A DNA stretch of 64,000 nt from Desarmillaria ectypa (taxonomy: Eukaryota; Basidiomycota; Agaricomycetes; Agaricales; Physalacriaceae). The notes beneath the pieces were generated by a model that ran no database searches, was not told the origin of the DNA, and saw nothing but the letters and a program-made list of their open reading frames with translations. A program made the position numbers and the translations under genes. The stretch lies in NCBI GenBank assembly GCA_030407005.1, contig JAUDYN010000006.1, positions 1,674,001 through 1,738,000 on the forward strand, in the 5' to 3' direction. Shown here piece after piece: positions 46,297 through 57,129 of the stretch; position 1 is the stretch's first letter, and each line of letters starts with the position of its first letter.

Positions 46297-47498
46297 TCAT
46301 GTCATTGCTTTATCCACCAATTTAACTATCTCTTCCGCACATCCCCAGCTTGCCTGCCATCCCGCTCCGGAGTGCCCAATATTATGAAACACAGGAATAG
46401 ATGCAACATCAACTTCTAAATCTTTCCCTCTCTCTAATCGAAGACCACTTCTCCGCGCTGGCCGGAAGCCAACGACCTCCCTGATGACAATAGAGTCAAG
46501 GTCCTCGGGTACAGGAGCGCGGCCCTCCACGCGCAGATGAGGCGGAACAAGCTCAGGACATATTTCCAGAGCCCGTTTTTTGATATCCAACGAGGTTTCT
46601 GGGACAGGATCGTAATTCCTGGGAGATGGATTAGATAGACTCTTCTATAACAGGAGCAAGCTGCATACCAATCATCGGCCTCTCTTGTCCCACCAATGAT
46701 GACCTGCCCACTGCGTCTGGGGATGATATACGTTCGATCTCCGCCCTCTCCGCCCGCTAGATCACTCATCTGCTTTGTACGTCCCTCCTTGATCCAGGGA
46801 GCGTCGAGAACAATTACTTGCCCGCGAACAGGGTACATTTCATCGTCCAACACATCACCCAGCTTAAGCGATCCTAGGCCTGTGCAATTGATAATGGCGA
46901 GGGGCGTTTGTGGCTTTGTGAATTCCAACGCATCATGAAGAGAAGCGAGTGTGGCACGGTGGACGGTGCCTCCGAGATTGTGGAAGATCTTGACAAGTTT
47001 AGCCAGGTACGGAGATGTGTCCATCGTGAGGGACGTGAAAGAAACGCTGTGTTTAGCATAAGACTTCAGTTCATCTTGAGAATAGATGCGGAACTTTTCA
47101 TACATATTAGTCGCGAAACACCTCATGGGAGAATCGCTCACATCCGGCATCGACTCGTAAAACTTGATATGCTTCACGCCTTCCGACCCATATAATTCAA
47201 CCTGCCGAAGCTTCATCAAAGCACTTGCGTCGGCCTCTTCGGCCTCTTCTTTCCACATAACATTGAATGTTCGCTTATCTAGCGCTTGCTGACGAAGATC
47301 ATCATCTGCAGCGAACGAGAGGTGATGAGCTCCTGCCGCAGTTGATGCATAGATGGCGGTCAATGGATCTCCAGGTTGATGAGCTCCAACGGCAACGACG
47401 TGATATCCGGCCTGTAAGAGCCGTGTTGCAGATGTCAATCCGATGATGCCAAATCCTAGAACAAGGATAGGTCGGCTCGGTTTCGATGCAGATGACAT
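46297..47498 (-). CDS. DAO1: D-amino-acid oxidase (FAD)
   Basis: Oxidises D-amino acids to 2-oxo acids, ammonia and hydrogen peroxide. The Rossmann motif is GFGIIG at residues 15-20 (VLGFGIIGLTSATRLLQAGY). Later signatures are INCTGLGS, VRGQVIVLDAPW, DRTYIIPRRSGQVIIGGT, and the family C-terminal block FRPARRSGLRLERG and FHNIGHSGAGWQASWGCAEE with the conserved Arg and Gly. One intron (46.62-46.67 kb) was removed to give DDWNYDPVPETSLDIKKRA. The protein ends VDKAMT and so lacks an obvious peroxisomal SKL signal, unusual for fungal enzymes of this kind. It is divergent from the racemase gene with a 179-bp spacer. In context it would take the D-amino acid released by the carbamoylase. Confidence 0.95.
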
Positions 47499-47677
47499 TA
47501 TTCACTGTAAGAAAGGTCTTCGTTGGTGCGCCAGAGCTGAAATTATACACCCGCACAATACTGACGCTAATAGCCAGCCTTTGCCGACCCTTTGCCGGGG
47601 CGAATGCCCGTAACAGATGTGACGCCGTGACACTTGGATGACCTCCAAGTAGCTATGGTCATCTTAGTCTGTTATCC
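47499..47677. promoter_or_regulatory. bidirectional promoter of DAO and hydantoin racemase with repeated CCTTTGCCG
   Basis: The 179-bp spacer contains a direct repeat, CCTTTGCCG at 47578-47586 and 47589-47597, spaced by 11 bp, about one helical turn. Read on the other strand each half is CGGCAA, the half-site also seen before the carbamoylase gene. CGG-type half-sites are what Zn2Cys6 factors bind, and such a factor is encoded 5 kb away. The link is inference. Confidence 0.5.
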
Positions 47678-48489
47678 ATGGCTCCTGCATCTATCCTCGT
47701 CATAAATCCCAATTCTTCTCAGTCGATTACCAGTGGCCTGGAAGAGACCCTAGTGGCACCTCCAGAAACAAAACTGACGTTCTACACGGCCCCGAGCCAT
47801 GCGCCTCCATCCATCAATGATATCGTAACCGCCAATCTGACAGCGACGGCATGTTTCCAGGATATCCTTGAGAAGAAGTTGTTGGAGGAGTACGATGGGT
47901 TCTTGGTATGCTGCTGTGGGTGATGCTAGCCCTTAAACTGCGCATGCATGATGGTACTCACACCTATACCAGTTTCTGACCATCCGTTAGCATATATGCT
48001 ACGTGAAGTGACGACGAAACCTACAATCGGTATATTCGAGGCGGCCATCACACAAGCATTACTCGTCGGGAAGCGGTTTGGCATCGTGACCACTGGAACG
48101 GGATACAAGTTCAACCTGTACAACGGTGTACGCGCATTTCTGGGAGCTAATTCCGAAAGATTTGCCGGTCTTGTTACGACTGGTCTTGGCGTTGTTGAAC
48201 TCAGAGAAGGCGATAGAGAAAAGATTGAGAAGAAAATGAAGGAGGCGAGCGGAAAGATGGCATCACAGGGTGCAGATGTGATTCTCCTAGGGTGCGCCGG
48301 TGAGCCTTCTGAATGTATTGCTTTCTGAAGGTAATTCTTACCGTCTACTCTACAGGAATGGCTGGGATGGAACCGCTGGTCAAACAGGGTTCAGCGGAGG
48401 CAAAGCTAGGACTGCCGCCCGTCCGAGTGCTCGACGGCGCAAAAGCCGGTGTAGAAATCCTTTCTGCCTTGATCAGGTTGTCTGCATAG
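47678..48489 (+). CDS. Asp/Glu/hydantoin racemase family protein (Dcg1-like)
   Basis: Predicted 232-residue enzyme. Starts MAPASILVINPNSSQSITSG, the phosphate-like loop start of hydantoin racemases and yeast Dcg1. The two catalytic cysteines of this superfamily are seen in GFLVCCFSDHP (Cys78/79) and ILLGCAGMAG (Cys187). Two introns (gtgggt near 47918 and gtgagc near 48300) were spliced. The family interconverts the D and L forms of 5-monosubstituted hydantoins, or related substrates such as allantoin, so allantoin metabolism is an alternative role. Adjacent genes for D-amino-acid oxidase, hydantoinase and carbamoylase favour the hydantoin role here. Confidence 0.9.
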
Positions 48490-48945
48490 AAAAGAAAAGT
48501 GATGATTTGATATTGTGACACACAAGCACGTGCCAGTGACACATTCGCGCCAGAATCATGACGCGTCGCGCACCGCGGCAAATTTCCCCGTAACACCACC
48601 TTGCAGAGTGAGTTATTACACACACAAGCACTCTAATGCCCTGTTTCAGCCGCAGCATCTTGAGGATAACTAAGCATCAGTTACATCTCCAGTTCATCAA
48701 TGGCATTTCGGCAGTTAGATGATGAATCAGATCCGCAAAAAGGGCACCTTTCGCTCGCCTCTCGTCCTCACGCGCGACAGGCACACGCTTAGCCAGTATG
48801 ATCGGAAGTATTCGGTGAGTCTAGCAATTATATTAAGCAGAAGGCTGTGAGTTGGGCTCTTCTATTGATCCATATTTCCCCTACATATATAGGACGGTGG
48901 GCCAGCGGTAGCCGCTCGCTCCTCTCATCTGTGTAGGAGCTAATC
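48490..48945. other. intergenic region upstream of the DUF6534 gene
   Basis: No gene recognised; presumably terminator of the racemase gene and promoter of the next one. Confidence 0.4.
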
Positions 48946-50311
48946 ATGTCCGACACTCCAATCGTAGAATTGTAAGTGTTTCGGTTACCCTTAGCTACAA
49001 AATCAAACTCACTCAAGCACTAGAACTGGACCCGTGGTGCGCCTTTCTGCAGGGCTAACACTAGTTGTTTCGTCATTCATTGCATTCATCGCAGCTTCTG
49101 GGATACTTCTTTAACTGGGGCCTCTGTGGCGCTCTAGTTGTGCAAGTGTGTTGGTATACTTCTTTCTTCCTTCAAACCCACGTACTTTAACTGCTGCGTC
49201 TCATAGATATCTACTACCTCGCTTTCCCCAAAGACAGACGGTGGACAAAATGCTTTGTCCTTTTCATATTCTCCATCGAGCTCCTTCAAACGTTTCTTGC
49301 TACCCGTGATGCATTTCGCACTTTTGCTTCTCACTGGGGGGATAGATCGGACCTGGATAACTTGGGTCTGATATGGTTGAGCGTACCCGTGTTGGGTTCA
49401 ATCAGTTGAGTTTCAGTTGTATCTCCCGCTGATTGATGCTTACCCGCTTGTGGTCAGTCAGCTGCACCGCTCATTGCTTCTTCGCTTGGCGGGTGTATGC
49501 AATGAGCGGTAAAGTCTGGATCACCGGTGTCATTTTGACGGTGAGGGGGATACAGTTTATGTCATCGATTTCTACCATTGATGTGTGTGTGTGTGTGTTT
49601 TTGTTAAAAAAAAAGTTGTCCTTGGTCCAAGGTGGCTCAAGCATATGGACAGCAGTACTTGCTCGTGAATTCGGGCTGTTCTCCGATGTGCACCAGCGTA
49701 TATCCAAGGCGATTCTTGTAAGCTGTTGTTCTCCTCCAAAAAAAAACGTTGCTCACTTTATGCAGGTTTTGTTAGGCGGAAGCGCTCTCTGCGATGTATT
49801 TATTGCAGGAAGCATGCTCTACTACCTGAAAAAGTCTACATCGGGGTATAACCCGTACAGTGCTCCTCTCTACAAGTTCGTGCGGATGGTGGTGCAGTCC
49901 GGCGCCCTTTGCGCAACAGTTTCTGTCTTATACATCGTGCTTTTTTGCGTATATACAGACAACAACTTCCATATGGCTCCAGCTCTAGCTCTTTCGAAGC
50001 TGTATTCTAACTGTCTTTTGGCTGTAAGTCGATACCAACCTTCATCTTCAGGAAAGCTCAAGCCCCCATAGATATTGAACTCCCGTACGCGTTTTAACGT
50101 TGGAAACGGCGAAGTTCCATACTCCTCGAATAACCTTGTGCTATCCTCGTGGCATGTCAACACATCGATCGCTTCAAGTTCTCGTCCGATAAGTCGAGCC
50201 CGATTTGATCCATCAAGAATTCCCAACAGGATAAGATACAGTTCAGAAGCAATCGCAACAGTGAGACTTGGGCTTATAGAATGTGTGTTTGTACTAAATG
50301 CTAGTGTATAG
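48946..50311 (+). CDS. DUF6534-type multi-pass membrane protein
   Basis: A family expanded in mushrooms, with about seven helices and unknown function. Exons join as MSDTPIVELTGPV, LLGYFFNWGLCGALVVQV, then IYYLAFPKDRRWTKCFVLFI, an AHCFFAWRVYAMSG segment, SSIWTAVLAREFGLFSDVHQ, and LLGGSALCDVFIAGSMLYYL. The final family block is ALSKLYSNCLLAILNSRTRF, reached by splicing out 50023-50070; without this intron the frame would stop at 50071. The tail to 50311 is polar. The intron at about 49542-49613 contains a TG microsatellite and a poly-A tract. It lies inside the hydantoin gene group, but nothing shows that it is a transporter. Confidence 0.83.
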
Positions 50312-50438
50312 CCCTCGAAGGATAGCTTGGGAGGTATTGTGATCAAGGAACCCGAATCGTCATACGGATCGCGCTTTTCGTAGAAGGCTAAAGGGAAAAT
50401 AGTACGGGCAATTAAGAGACAACTGTGCTGAAGGTGAA

Positions 50439-52011
50439 ATGTATCAAGTACCCAAATGGAACTTTTCGGTTACTAGACGTGTGCACGCAGATACTGTGGC
50501 TGTGCAACCAGTCCCTTTCATTTCTACTATCATGCCAAAAGTTTGCAACACGTCTGAAACGTATACAGAATGCGAAATTACCGTGTTTCCGCGTGACAAT
50601 AAACTTGTCGTAGCTACTGATGGCAAACGACACGTCTTACTCACTTGAACGGCCTTTCAACGCTCCTAAGATGTGCGCTACTATTTCAATGTGGCATGTA
50701 ATTTTCTCAGCCACTTCCTGCTTAAGAGGAAGCCGTGGAGATAATATCTACTTACTTCTCTTCTATACCAAAATTTGCGTGGTGATACAGACAGACAGAC
50801 TTGAGGGGCTCGAAGGAGAATTTGTCGATGTTCCGAAGGAATCTTGGGCGGAGGTGTTGCCGTTGTTACCGTCTTTGAAGGTTACATTGGATGAAAGAGA
50901 ACTGATTATTCCTCAAGTGGCCGCTCCTGATACGGCCCTGGTTATAGCACCGGATACTTGTGACTGATTTTTCTGATAGCAATTCCAGATTCACTCGCTG
51001 CGCCTGTTCGCGCTACTCTACCCACCACCACTCCTGTCAGCCCGGGCGAAAGAATTAGCGGAAAGGAGATCTACTACAGCTATTGAAATGCCTTTCGCTG
51101 CCCGTTCTTCCGCCAAAGTTATGGGCCTTTTGCCGATGTTATCCTCAAAATCAACGAATGCTCCAAAAATATCGACTTTGTCTATGGAGGTGGCCGTATT
51201 CATTGGGATAGCACCTTCTTCGAAGTTTATTTTGAAGATGGCGACACAATTGACTGCTTTAAAAACAGAAAGGTGGAAAACCTTTCATTTATCTCTTCTC
51301 ACCTATCGAGCAAGACGTGTCTGTGCAGTTGTCGCTTGTAACGAGTGGCGATTTTCTGTCGTGTATCTTGCAGTCCCAATCAATCACTCGGCGCTCCTAG
51401 GAGGAGAAACTCTTACCTGGCGTGCCATCACGCAGAACGACCAGACATTGACGGAGACCACCACGGGTCTCCGAGCATCGTTTTTTTACTGGGAAGCAGT
51501 GTGCGTACCTGCGGTTATGCAATTGGATACATCACTTACAACGGCTCTCATTAGGACTGAGAACGACGAATGCTCTCCCCCTCCCCTACCAGAGACATCT
51601 GAGTCTTCTCTCGCAGGGAACTTCAGTCCAATATCGTGTGACCTCAACAACGACAATTCGGTTGTCCTACCCGTTTCTACTAGTACGCCCTACTTGGACA
51701 AAGTCTCCGCCTCAATAGGACTTCACATTGAAGTGCGAACTTCCTTCATCACGTAGGTCTTTGGCCTCCCCACATCATCTGGAGTAGTGTTAACCTTTCT
51801 TCTTCCAGGTATTGGCTTCCATCTATTCTGAAGCACACCCATGTCGCCCTGCGATTTGTTCCCCAACATGAATACGAAACTGCAGCCCCTCTCCGTATTG
51901 AACCATTACCAGATGCTGTGACACGCATCGTTATGTTGTTCAAAAGTATTTCTGAGGATCAGTTAGGTGAGTGGTCTGGGGCCATCTCACAATTTCAAGA
52001 CAGTGTGGGGT
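50439..52011 (+). CDS. unrecognised protein gene, model uncertain
   Basis: Three stretches look coding on the plus strand: MYQVPKWNFSVTRRVHADTV at 50439; EGEFVDVPKESWAEVLPLLP near 50815; and, after an intron at 51753-51808, YWLPSILKHTHVALRFVPQH followed by PDAVTRIVMLFKSISEDQL. I do not recognise the family. Joins between the first stretches are unclear and frame stops occur, so it may be damaged. On the opposite strand, 51060-51200 contains an ankyrin-like pattern (VDIFGAFVDFEDNIGKRPIT then LAEERAAKG), so two overlapping or alternative genes are possible. Confidence 0.35.
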
Positions 52012-52269
52012 GATGGTGGGACGTTGTGAAACTCGTTTCAAAAGAATGTCAAAGCGATGAGAAGCTGTTCAGAGTATTGTAATGGAGGTAAAGAGGCTGT
52101 AAGCGAGATTTATTAGTATTTTGTTACATCTATACATGCGGGTCCTGTTATCTTTCCCCTTATATGAGGCGACAATACACAATTCTTTAGTTCCTGTTTT
52201 CAAATTGGGTAAATCAGAGTAGATATCGCTATGCCTACATAGCCTCCTTTGCGCTGAACGCCCTTCCCA

Positions 52270-55031
52270 TCATGAAGAAATAAACCCATAATCTGGCGAT
52301 GGCCCTATAGCTGGCATCCCTTCAAACCCACTCCAATCCGCACCAGTCCCAAAGGCATTGAGATCGATATTCCAGTTCCTCACATCCGATGCGATCATCG
52401 CCTCCACGTTCCCATTATTATGCCCTCCCATAGCCTGAGGGAATATCTCCTCGTGTTGATTGAACAATGTGCCTTTAAGGGCAAGAACGACATTCCCAAA
52501 CTCCTCACCCAGGTTCTGTAGACAGGCAGCAACATTCTCGGCCCGTGTCAGGGCGGCATTGGCAAGGTCCCAGTGGTGGAAGTCCCGCGCCTTTTGAAGG
52601 GCGCATCGTAAACGACAAAGAAGAAATATTGGGTTCGTGCGGGAGTCGACCTGAAGACGGTGCTGTTGAGCTGAAGGGGACGTGGTAGGGGAGTCGAGAG
52701 AGGCCGTGGTAGCAAGACTGAGCCTGATGAGGGACGATGTTACTGACGAAAGAATGTGGCCGACATCTACACGTGATGAGTCCTTGCACATTGCAACTCT
52801 TACAGGCGACTTACAAACAAGCCAAAACCCATCAAATGTTCTGCCGTCTAGTGCGACGATATACTCCACAGCCTGAGCATACCTTTCCAATGTTTCTGGA
52901 TCAGGTGTAAATCTGTAGTCCTTTCAAGTCGAGTTGACTATGGTATTCAAAAAAAAAACTGCTCACGGACTGCCAAGCCCGATGCTGAGTTCAATTGCTA
53001 TACGCCTTGCCATGCATCGAAAGCCAAGGAGACAGGTCATTAGCGATGCTATACCGATATGATATGAGCTCCGAGTATTGTCGTGGAATTCGAAGATGCA
53101 ACTCACGGAATCCCGGGGCATCCGCTGCACCCTCTTTTTGCACGTCACGCACTTCCTCCAATAATGATTCCACTTCTTTCTCAATGTCGACGACACGTCC
53201 TAGCCGTTCATCCTTCGGCGCCATGAGAGTACATACTTGCGTTTGAAGTCGCGAAACAAGAATCGTTAGCCGACATAGATGAAGAAAAGAGTTGGCTGAG
53301 TGGACATGCGGGGGAACAGAAGGGACGGGACGAATGGAAGTAAATGGCGATCCTCGCTGCGAAGATGGGTGACCCTGGGGGCTATGTTGGTGCTGTGAAC
53401 GAGGTGAAGAGACATTCGAGAGATGTCCGGGGGAGCTACTTAGCACTGGATGCGAAGGTTTCAGTTGCTGGGTGGCAGAGAGAATAGTAGCGATGGACGG
53501 TAACGGGACAGTATGGTTGTTCGTCTGGACATGAGAGGGACGAGAGTTGAGGAATGATGCCCTAAAACGCATGAGAAGACCTGCTTAGTCGATAGGTGAT
53601 AGTACACACCATGAATCATGAATCCGTAATGCCCACCACAATACACGTCGAAAATCTTTCTCCCAGGACGGTATACCCCAATTAGTTGGGTCTATATGAA
53701 GCCCTAAAAGCTGCGCTTGTGCGAGAGCCTTCTATGTTTTAGTATAAAACGAAAAGCTGAGTAGGTCCGTTCACCCACCCGAGCCAAAATCAGATAGTCA
53801 TCCTCCGCACTACTCAAGGGACGCGCCGATATGTCCAGAAGGGCATCGGAGATACTCGATAAACTGCTCCTCGGAAGTCCTAGAGCCCGATGTAGGGACT
53901 GGGATTTCAAATCCGAAAAAGCCGACGCACCGGTTGCCTCCTGTCCTTCGGTAAGCTTCCTCACCGTTTTGACCAATGACCTATACATCCCTCTGGGTGC
54001 ATGGTTGAGCGCAGCAACGTAGATTTTAGAGAGAACGGGTAAAGGGTACGGATAATCAGGTGAGTATGGGGAGGAAGTCGACTGGGTGCCGACTAGAATA
54101 TGTTTGGTTGGGGGTAGAATCGGAAATGCGGCGTTGCTAGCAGACAGATAAAGGTCGAGAAGGGCCGTCTGGCTTGGCGGAGGATGCAGAAGAGACAGGG
54201 CAGACTTGACATTGTCAAGGTAGGAGTCTGGAGGGCACAGTCGTTGTTCTGTTGTTGCATATAGCCAGGTTAGAAGAGGAAACGAAGGAAAACGACGCAC
54301 TATCTGACTTTCTACTGAAAATAGCATATTGGGGGTTTCTTCCATCAAGTGAAATCTGTCGTGTCTGCTCACTCCTCTCGCCTAATGCAAGATCAGCTCA
54401 ATCGCCGGGGAAACAAATCGATGCTTACCACCAGCCTTGCGCGCCCCGACCGGTAAAAGATCGTCCGTCAATACTGCTGTGATGATGTGGTATCCGCGAG
54501 TTTCTTCCAGCGCGACTGCATCTGATTCATTGATCTGTTGCGTACTCGGACCAGGATCGATATTGACAGCCTGAGCATGGCCTGAAGCGTTCATACGCGA
54601 CCGTTTCGATGGAGCCGGATTGACGGTGTCAATGGTGAGTTCCTGAGGCGATAGTGACCGCTTGCTGGGCTTTTTCCGTTCTCGAGGGAGCTCGTCGAAG
54701 GTGCATTTCTTGCGAGTGTGCCTAGTTTGACCCCATCAGCGAACAGAACGCCACAGCCTATTTGAAGGTGACCCACTGGCACTCAACACACGGCGTTCCC
54801 ACCTCTGTTATTGCGCATCTCGTCTTTGCTCGCCGCTGACATTGTTCGAAGTGTATCGGTCATCAAATACTTTCTGCAGAGCTGTTAACTCACGCAGCCA
54901 TCGCATGGTCGATTTTTCCTGGATCTGAAAGGCCTTGCAAGGGTTACCGGTGGCGGATCATCGTCGTTCGAGTTCTGGTTTATCTCTTTGGGAGGATTAT
55001 TTGTAGTGCCTGACTCAGAGGCCGCGGTCAT
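52270..55031 (-). CDS. Zn(II)2Cys6 fungal transcription factor
   Basis: A sequence-specific nuclear regulator. The binuclear zinc cluster is at residues 43-72: CDGCRRAKTRC, then eight residues, then CVECQHTRKKC. The spacing C-x2-C-x6-C-x8-C-x2-C-x6-C is exact, and it is split over three exons by introns starting gtgagt and gtgggt. A basic linker (PSKRSLSPQ, PSKRSRMNA) follows, then a long middle region of the fungal-specific regulatory type (SVESQIVRRFPSFPLLTWLY, AQLLGLHIDPTNWGIPSWEK) and a C-terminal part ending DWSGFEGMPAIGPSPDYGFI. Its start is 171 bp from the hydantoinase stop codon on the same strand, in the middle of the hydantoin genes, so a role as pathway-specific regulator is likely but inferred. 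These factors usually bind CGG half-sites. Confidence 0.9.
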
Positions 55032-55201
55032 AGTGAAGGGCAGAAGATGTCGATCGGAAAATCCTTTACCTTATCAGCCGCCACGTGCGTTTATCTCGGC
55101 CCGGTATAGGTGCTTCTAATATACAAAATTCAACTGGCTGTATGCATATTTTGTACAAGACACGTACATATGTAGTAGTATCTTCACTATATGCAACAGA
55201 C

Positions 55202-57129
55202 TTACTCAGGCCGCCATTCTGACAACCACTGGTTTCGAGGACCGCTGTAGCGAAAATCAGGGATGGGAGAACTGATGTATAGCATAGGAACTTACGGTAG
55301 CGTACTTGATCTCCGTTGAAGGAACCTGCCAGACCCTGGTGGCGCCAATACTTCGTTAGTCTCGCCGTCATATACAATCCTTCCTCGCAGAATCGTGTAT
55401 CGAGGCCAGTCCTCCAAGACGACGTTCTCGTAAGGTGTGTAGTCACATGCGTGGTGTAGCTGTCCAAGGTGAGAATGTCAAACGGGAAAAGGGATGGATA
55501 GGAAGAACTAACCTTCGAGTTCTCGATCTTATGAGGCTTGCGGCTTTTATCTGAGCGCCAGATGATAAGATCGGCATCACTACCGGGCTGTATGGTCCCC
55601 TCTGTCAAGAAGCACAAGGTGAATACAACGGCAATACGGAGCTGCTAAGAAAAGCATACTTTGAGGATACATCCCATCTAGACACACGGTCAGTATGATA
55701 AGGCTTCAAGGAAAGCGGATATAGCATACATAACTTGGCCGCGTTGGTCGAATTTAATTCGACAAATTTCTGAGGGGTAATGCGACCCTTCAGTACACCC
55801 TCACTCCACAGTAAAGGTGTCCGGGTTTCGACACCAGGAAGCCCGTTTGGTATTGCCTTAAAATTTCCACGGGGGTTGTTCGTGGGATTCTTGGTGAGAC
55901 CGAGCTATGTGTTCACAAGAAAAAAATGAGCGATAAAGAAGTGAGCGATAAGGGATCACACACTTGCTTGCCACGCCCGTCTTTATAGCATGTTGGCGCA
56001 TGATCCGAAGAGAACACCGTAAATGTGCTATTCGCGAGACCCTCCCAGATTCTCTCCTTATCCTTAGGGTCATCTCTGAGGGGCGGTGCACAAACACATT
56101 TTGCACCTTCAAATCCGTCCTTCCGCATTTGCGAGCCGTCAAGTATTGCGTAATGTGGACACGTCTCTGCATAGATAGGGAGAAGTCGCGTTTGAGCTTT
56201 TCGGATGATGTTAATGGCCTCTGGAGCAGAAACATGGACGATAAGCATGGGTGTGTCCATAAGCTCTGCAAGTGCCAAGGCACGACTCGTGGCCTCAGAT
56301 TCAACGATAGGAGGCCTTGAGGTGCCGTGATGCCATGGTTCAGTCATGCCTCGCTCTTGCAGACTCTTCGTCATCCAATCGATGCTAGAGGAGGGTTAAC
56401 CAGATACTTTGAGAGGCGATATAGAAAACGCACACATCCGCGTTCTCGCAATGGACCATGGTAGTCACCTTGTACTTTCGTGCAGCAACTAATACATTGA
56501 GGATTTCGCCATCGTTGAGCTTCAGGTCGACGTAAGTCATATATATCTGGCGCGCGTTTCGATAAAATTTCAAGCTAACGTCAGTTGAGTCTAACCCACC
56601 TTCATCGATGTGATCCCTTCGTTAACAAGTTTTGGGAGTTCGGTGTGCATTTGGTGCTCATTGGGATCCGTCACAATGAGATGGAAGCTGTAATCACAGA
56701 CAGCAAAGTCATCAGACTTCTTGTGATAGTCAACAACTGCGTCCGCAAGCGATGTTCCCCGGCCCTGGACAGCAAAGGCGAGAATGGTGGTCGTCCCGCC
56801 TTGTGCACAAGAAATGAACAATGTTTCCCAAGCGCCTGGAAATGTAACGACTTACCAGCCAAAGCACTCCTAGTCGCGCTCGTCCAATTATCCGCGGAAC
56901 GAGCCCCAAGGCCCTTTGCGGCAGATTGAGCAACATGGACGTGACTATCAACACCTCCAGGAGTGATATATCCTCCCTCTGCATCTATTTCCTGGCACCC
57001 GTCCAGTGAGGGCAAACTGGCAGCGAGGAACCCAATTTTCCCATCCTTGATACCGATATCGCAAGCCACCTGGTCAGACGCAGTGACTACAATACCGTTA
57101 CGAACAATTAAGTCAAGGTCGAAGGACAT
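55202..57129 (-). CDS. dihydropyrimidinase / D-hydantoinase
   Basis: A cyclic amidohydrolase that opens dihydropyrimidines or 5-substituted hydantoins to N-carbamoyl products. The binuclear metal site is complete: HxH in GGVDSHVHV (His63, His65), the carbamylated Lys in EGITSMKIYMTY (Lys158), His in MVHCENAD (His190), a later His in LIVHVSAPEA and the catalytic Asp in VFSSDHAPT. The start MSFDLDLIVRNGIVVTASDQ is the usual one. Introns were spliced at about 55.5, 55.65-55.73, 55.9, 56.4, 56.58 and 56.85 kb. A last short exon ends QWLSEWRPE at 55202; reading through gives a stop a few residues earlier. Sequence alone does not separate pyrimidine from hydantoin use. The neighbouring D-carbamoylase and D-amino-acid oxidase suggest the D-hydantoinase role. 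Confidence 0.93.

Noticed and set aside
49584..49612. TG microsatellite and poly-A as a regulatory element
   Set aside because: They lie within a normal intron of the DUF6534 gene and are common low-complexity sequence.
49433..50071. 212-codon single open frame as an independent gene
   Set aside because: It reads through a TG microsatellite, a poly-A tract and two clear introns of the DUF6534 gene; the spliced model restores the family motifs.
51018..51203. Ankyrin-like frame on the minus strand as a gene
   Set aside because: Only one weak repeat-like unit is visible, with no flanking exons, and plus-strand segments nearby look more convincing. Mentioned only as an alternative.
46297..57129. 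Reading the cluster as reductive pyrimidine (uracil) catabolism
   Set aside because: The carbamoylase has D-carbamoylase blocks rather than those of beta-ureidopropionase, no dihydropyrimidine dehydrogenase is present, and a D-amino-acid oxidase and racemase are adjacent. Not fully excluded for the hydantoinase itself.
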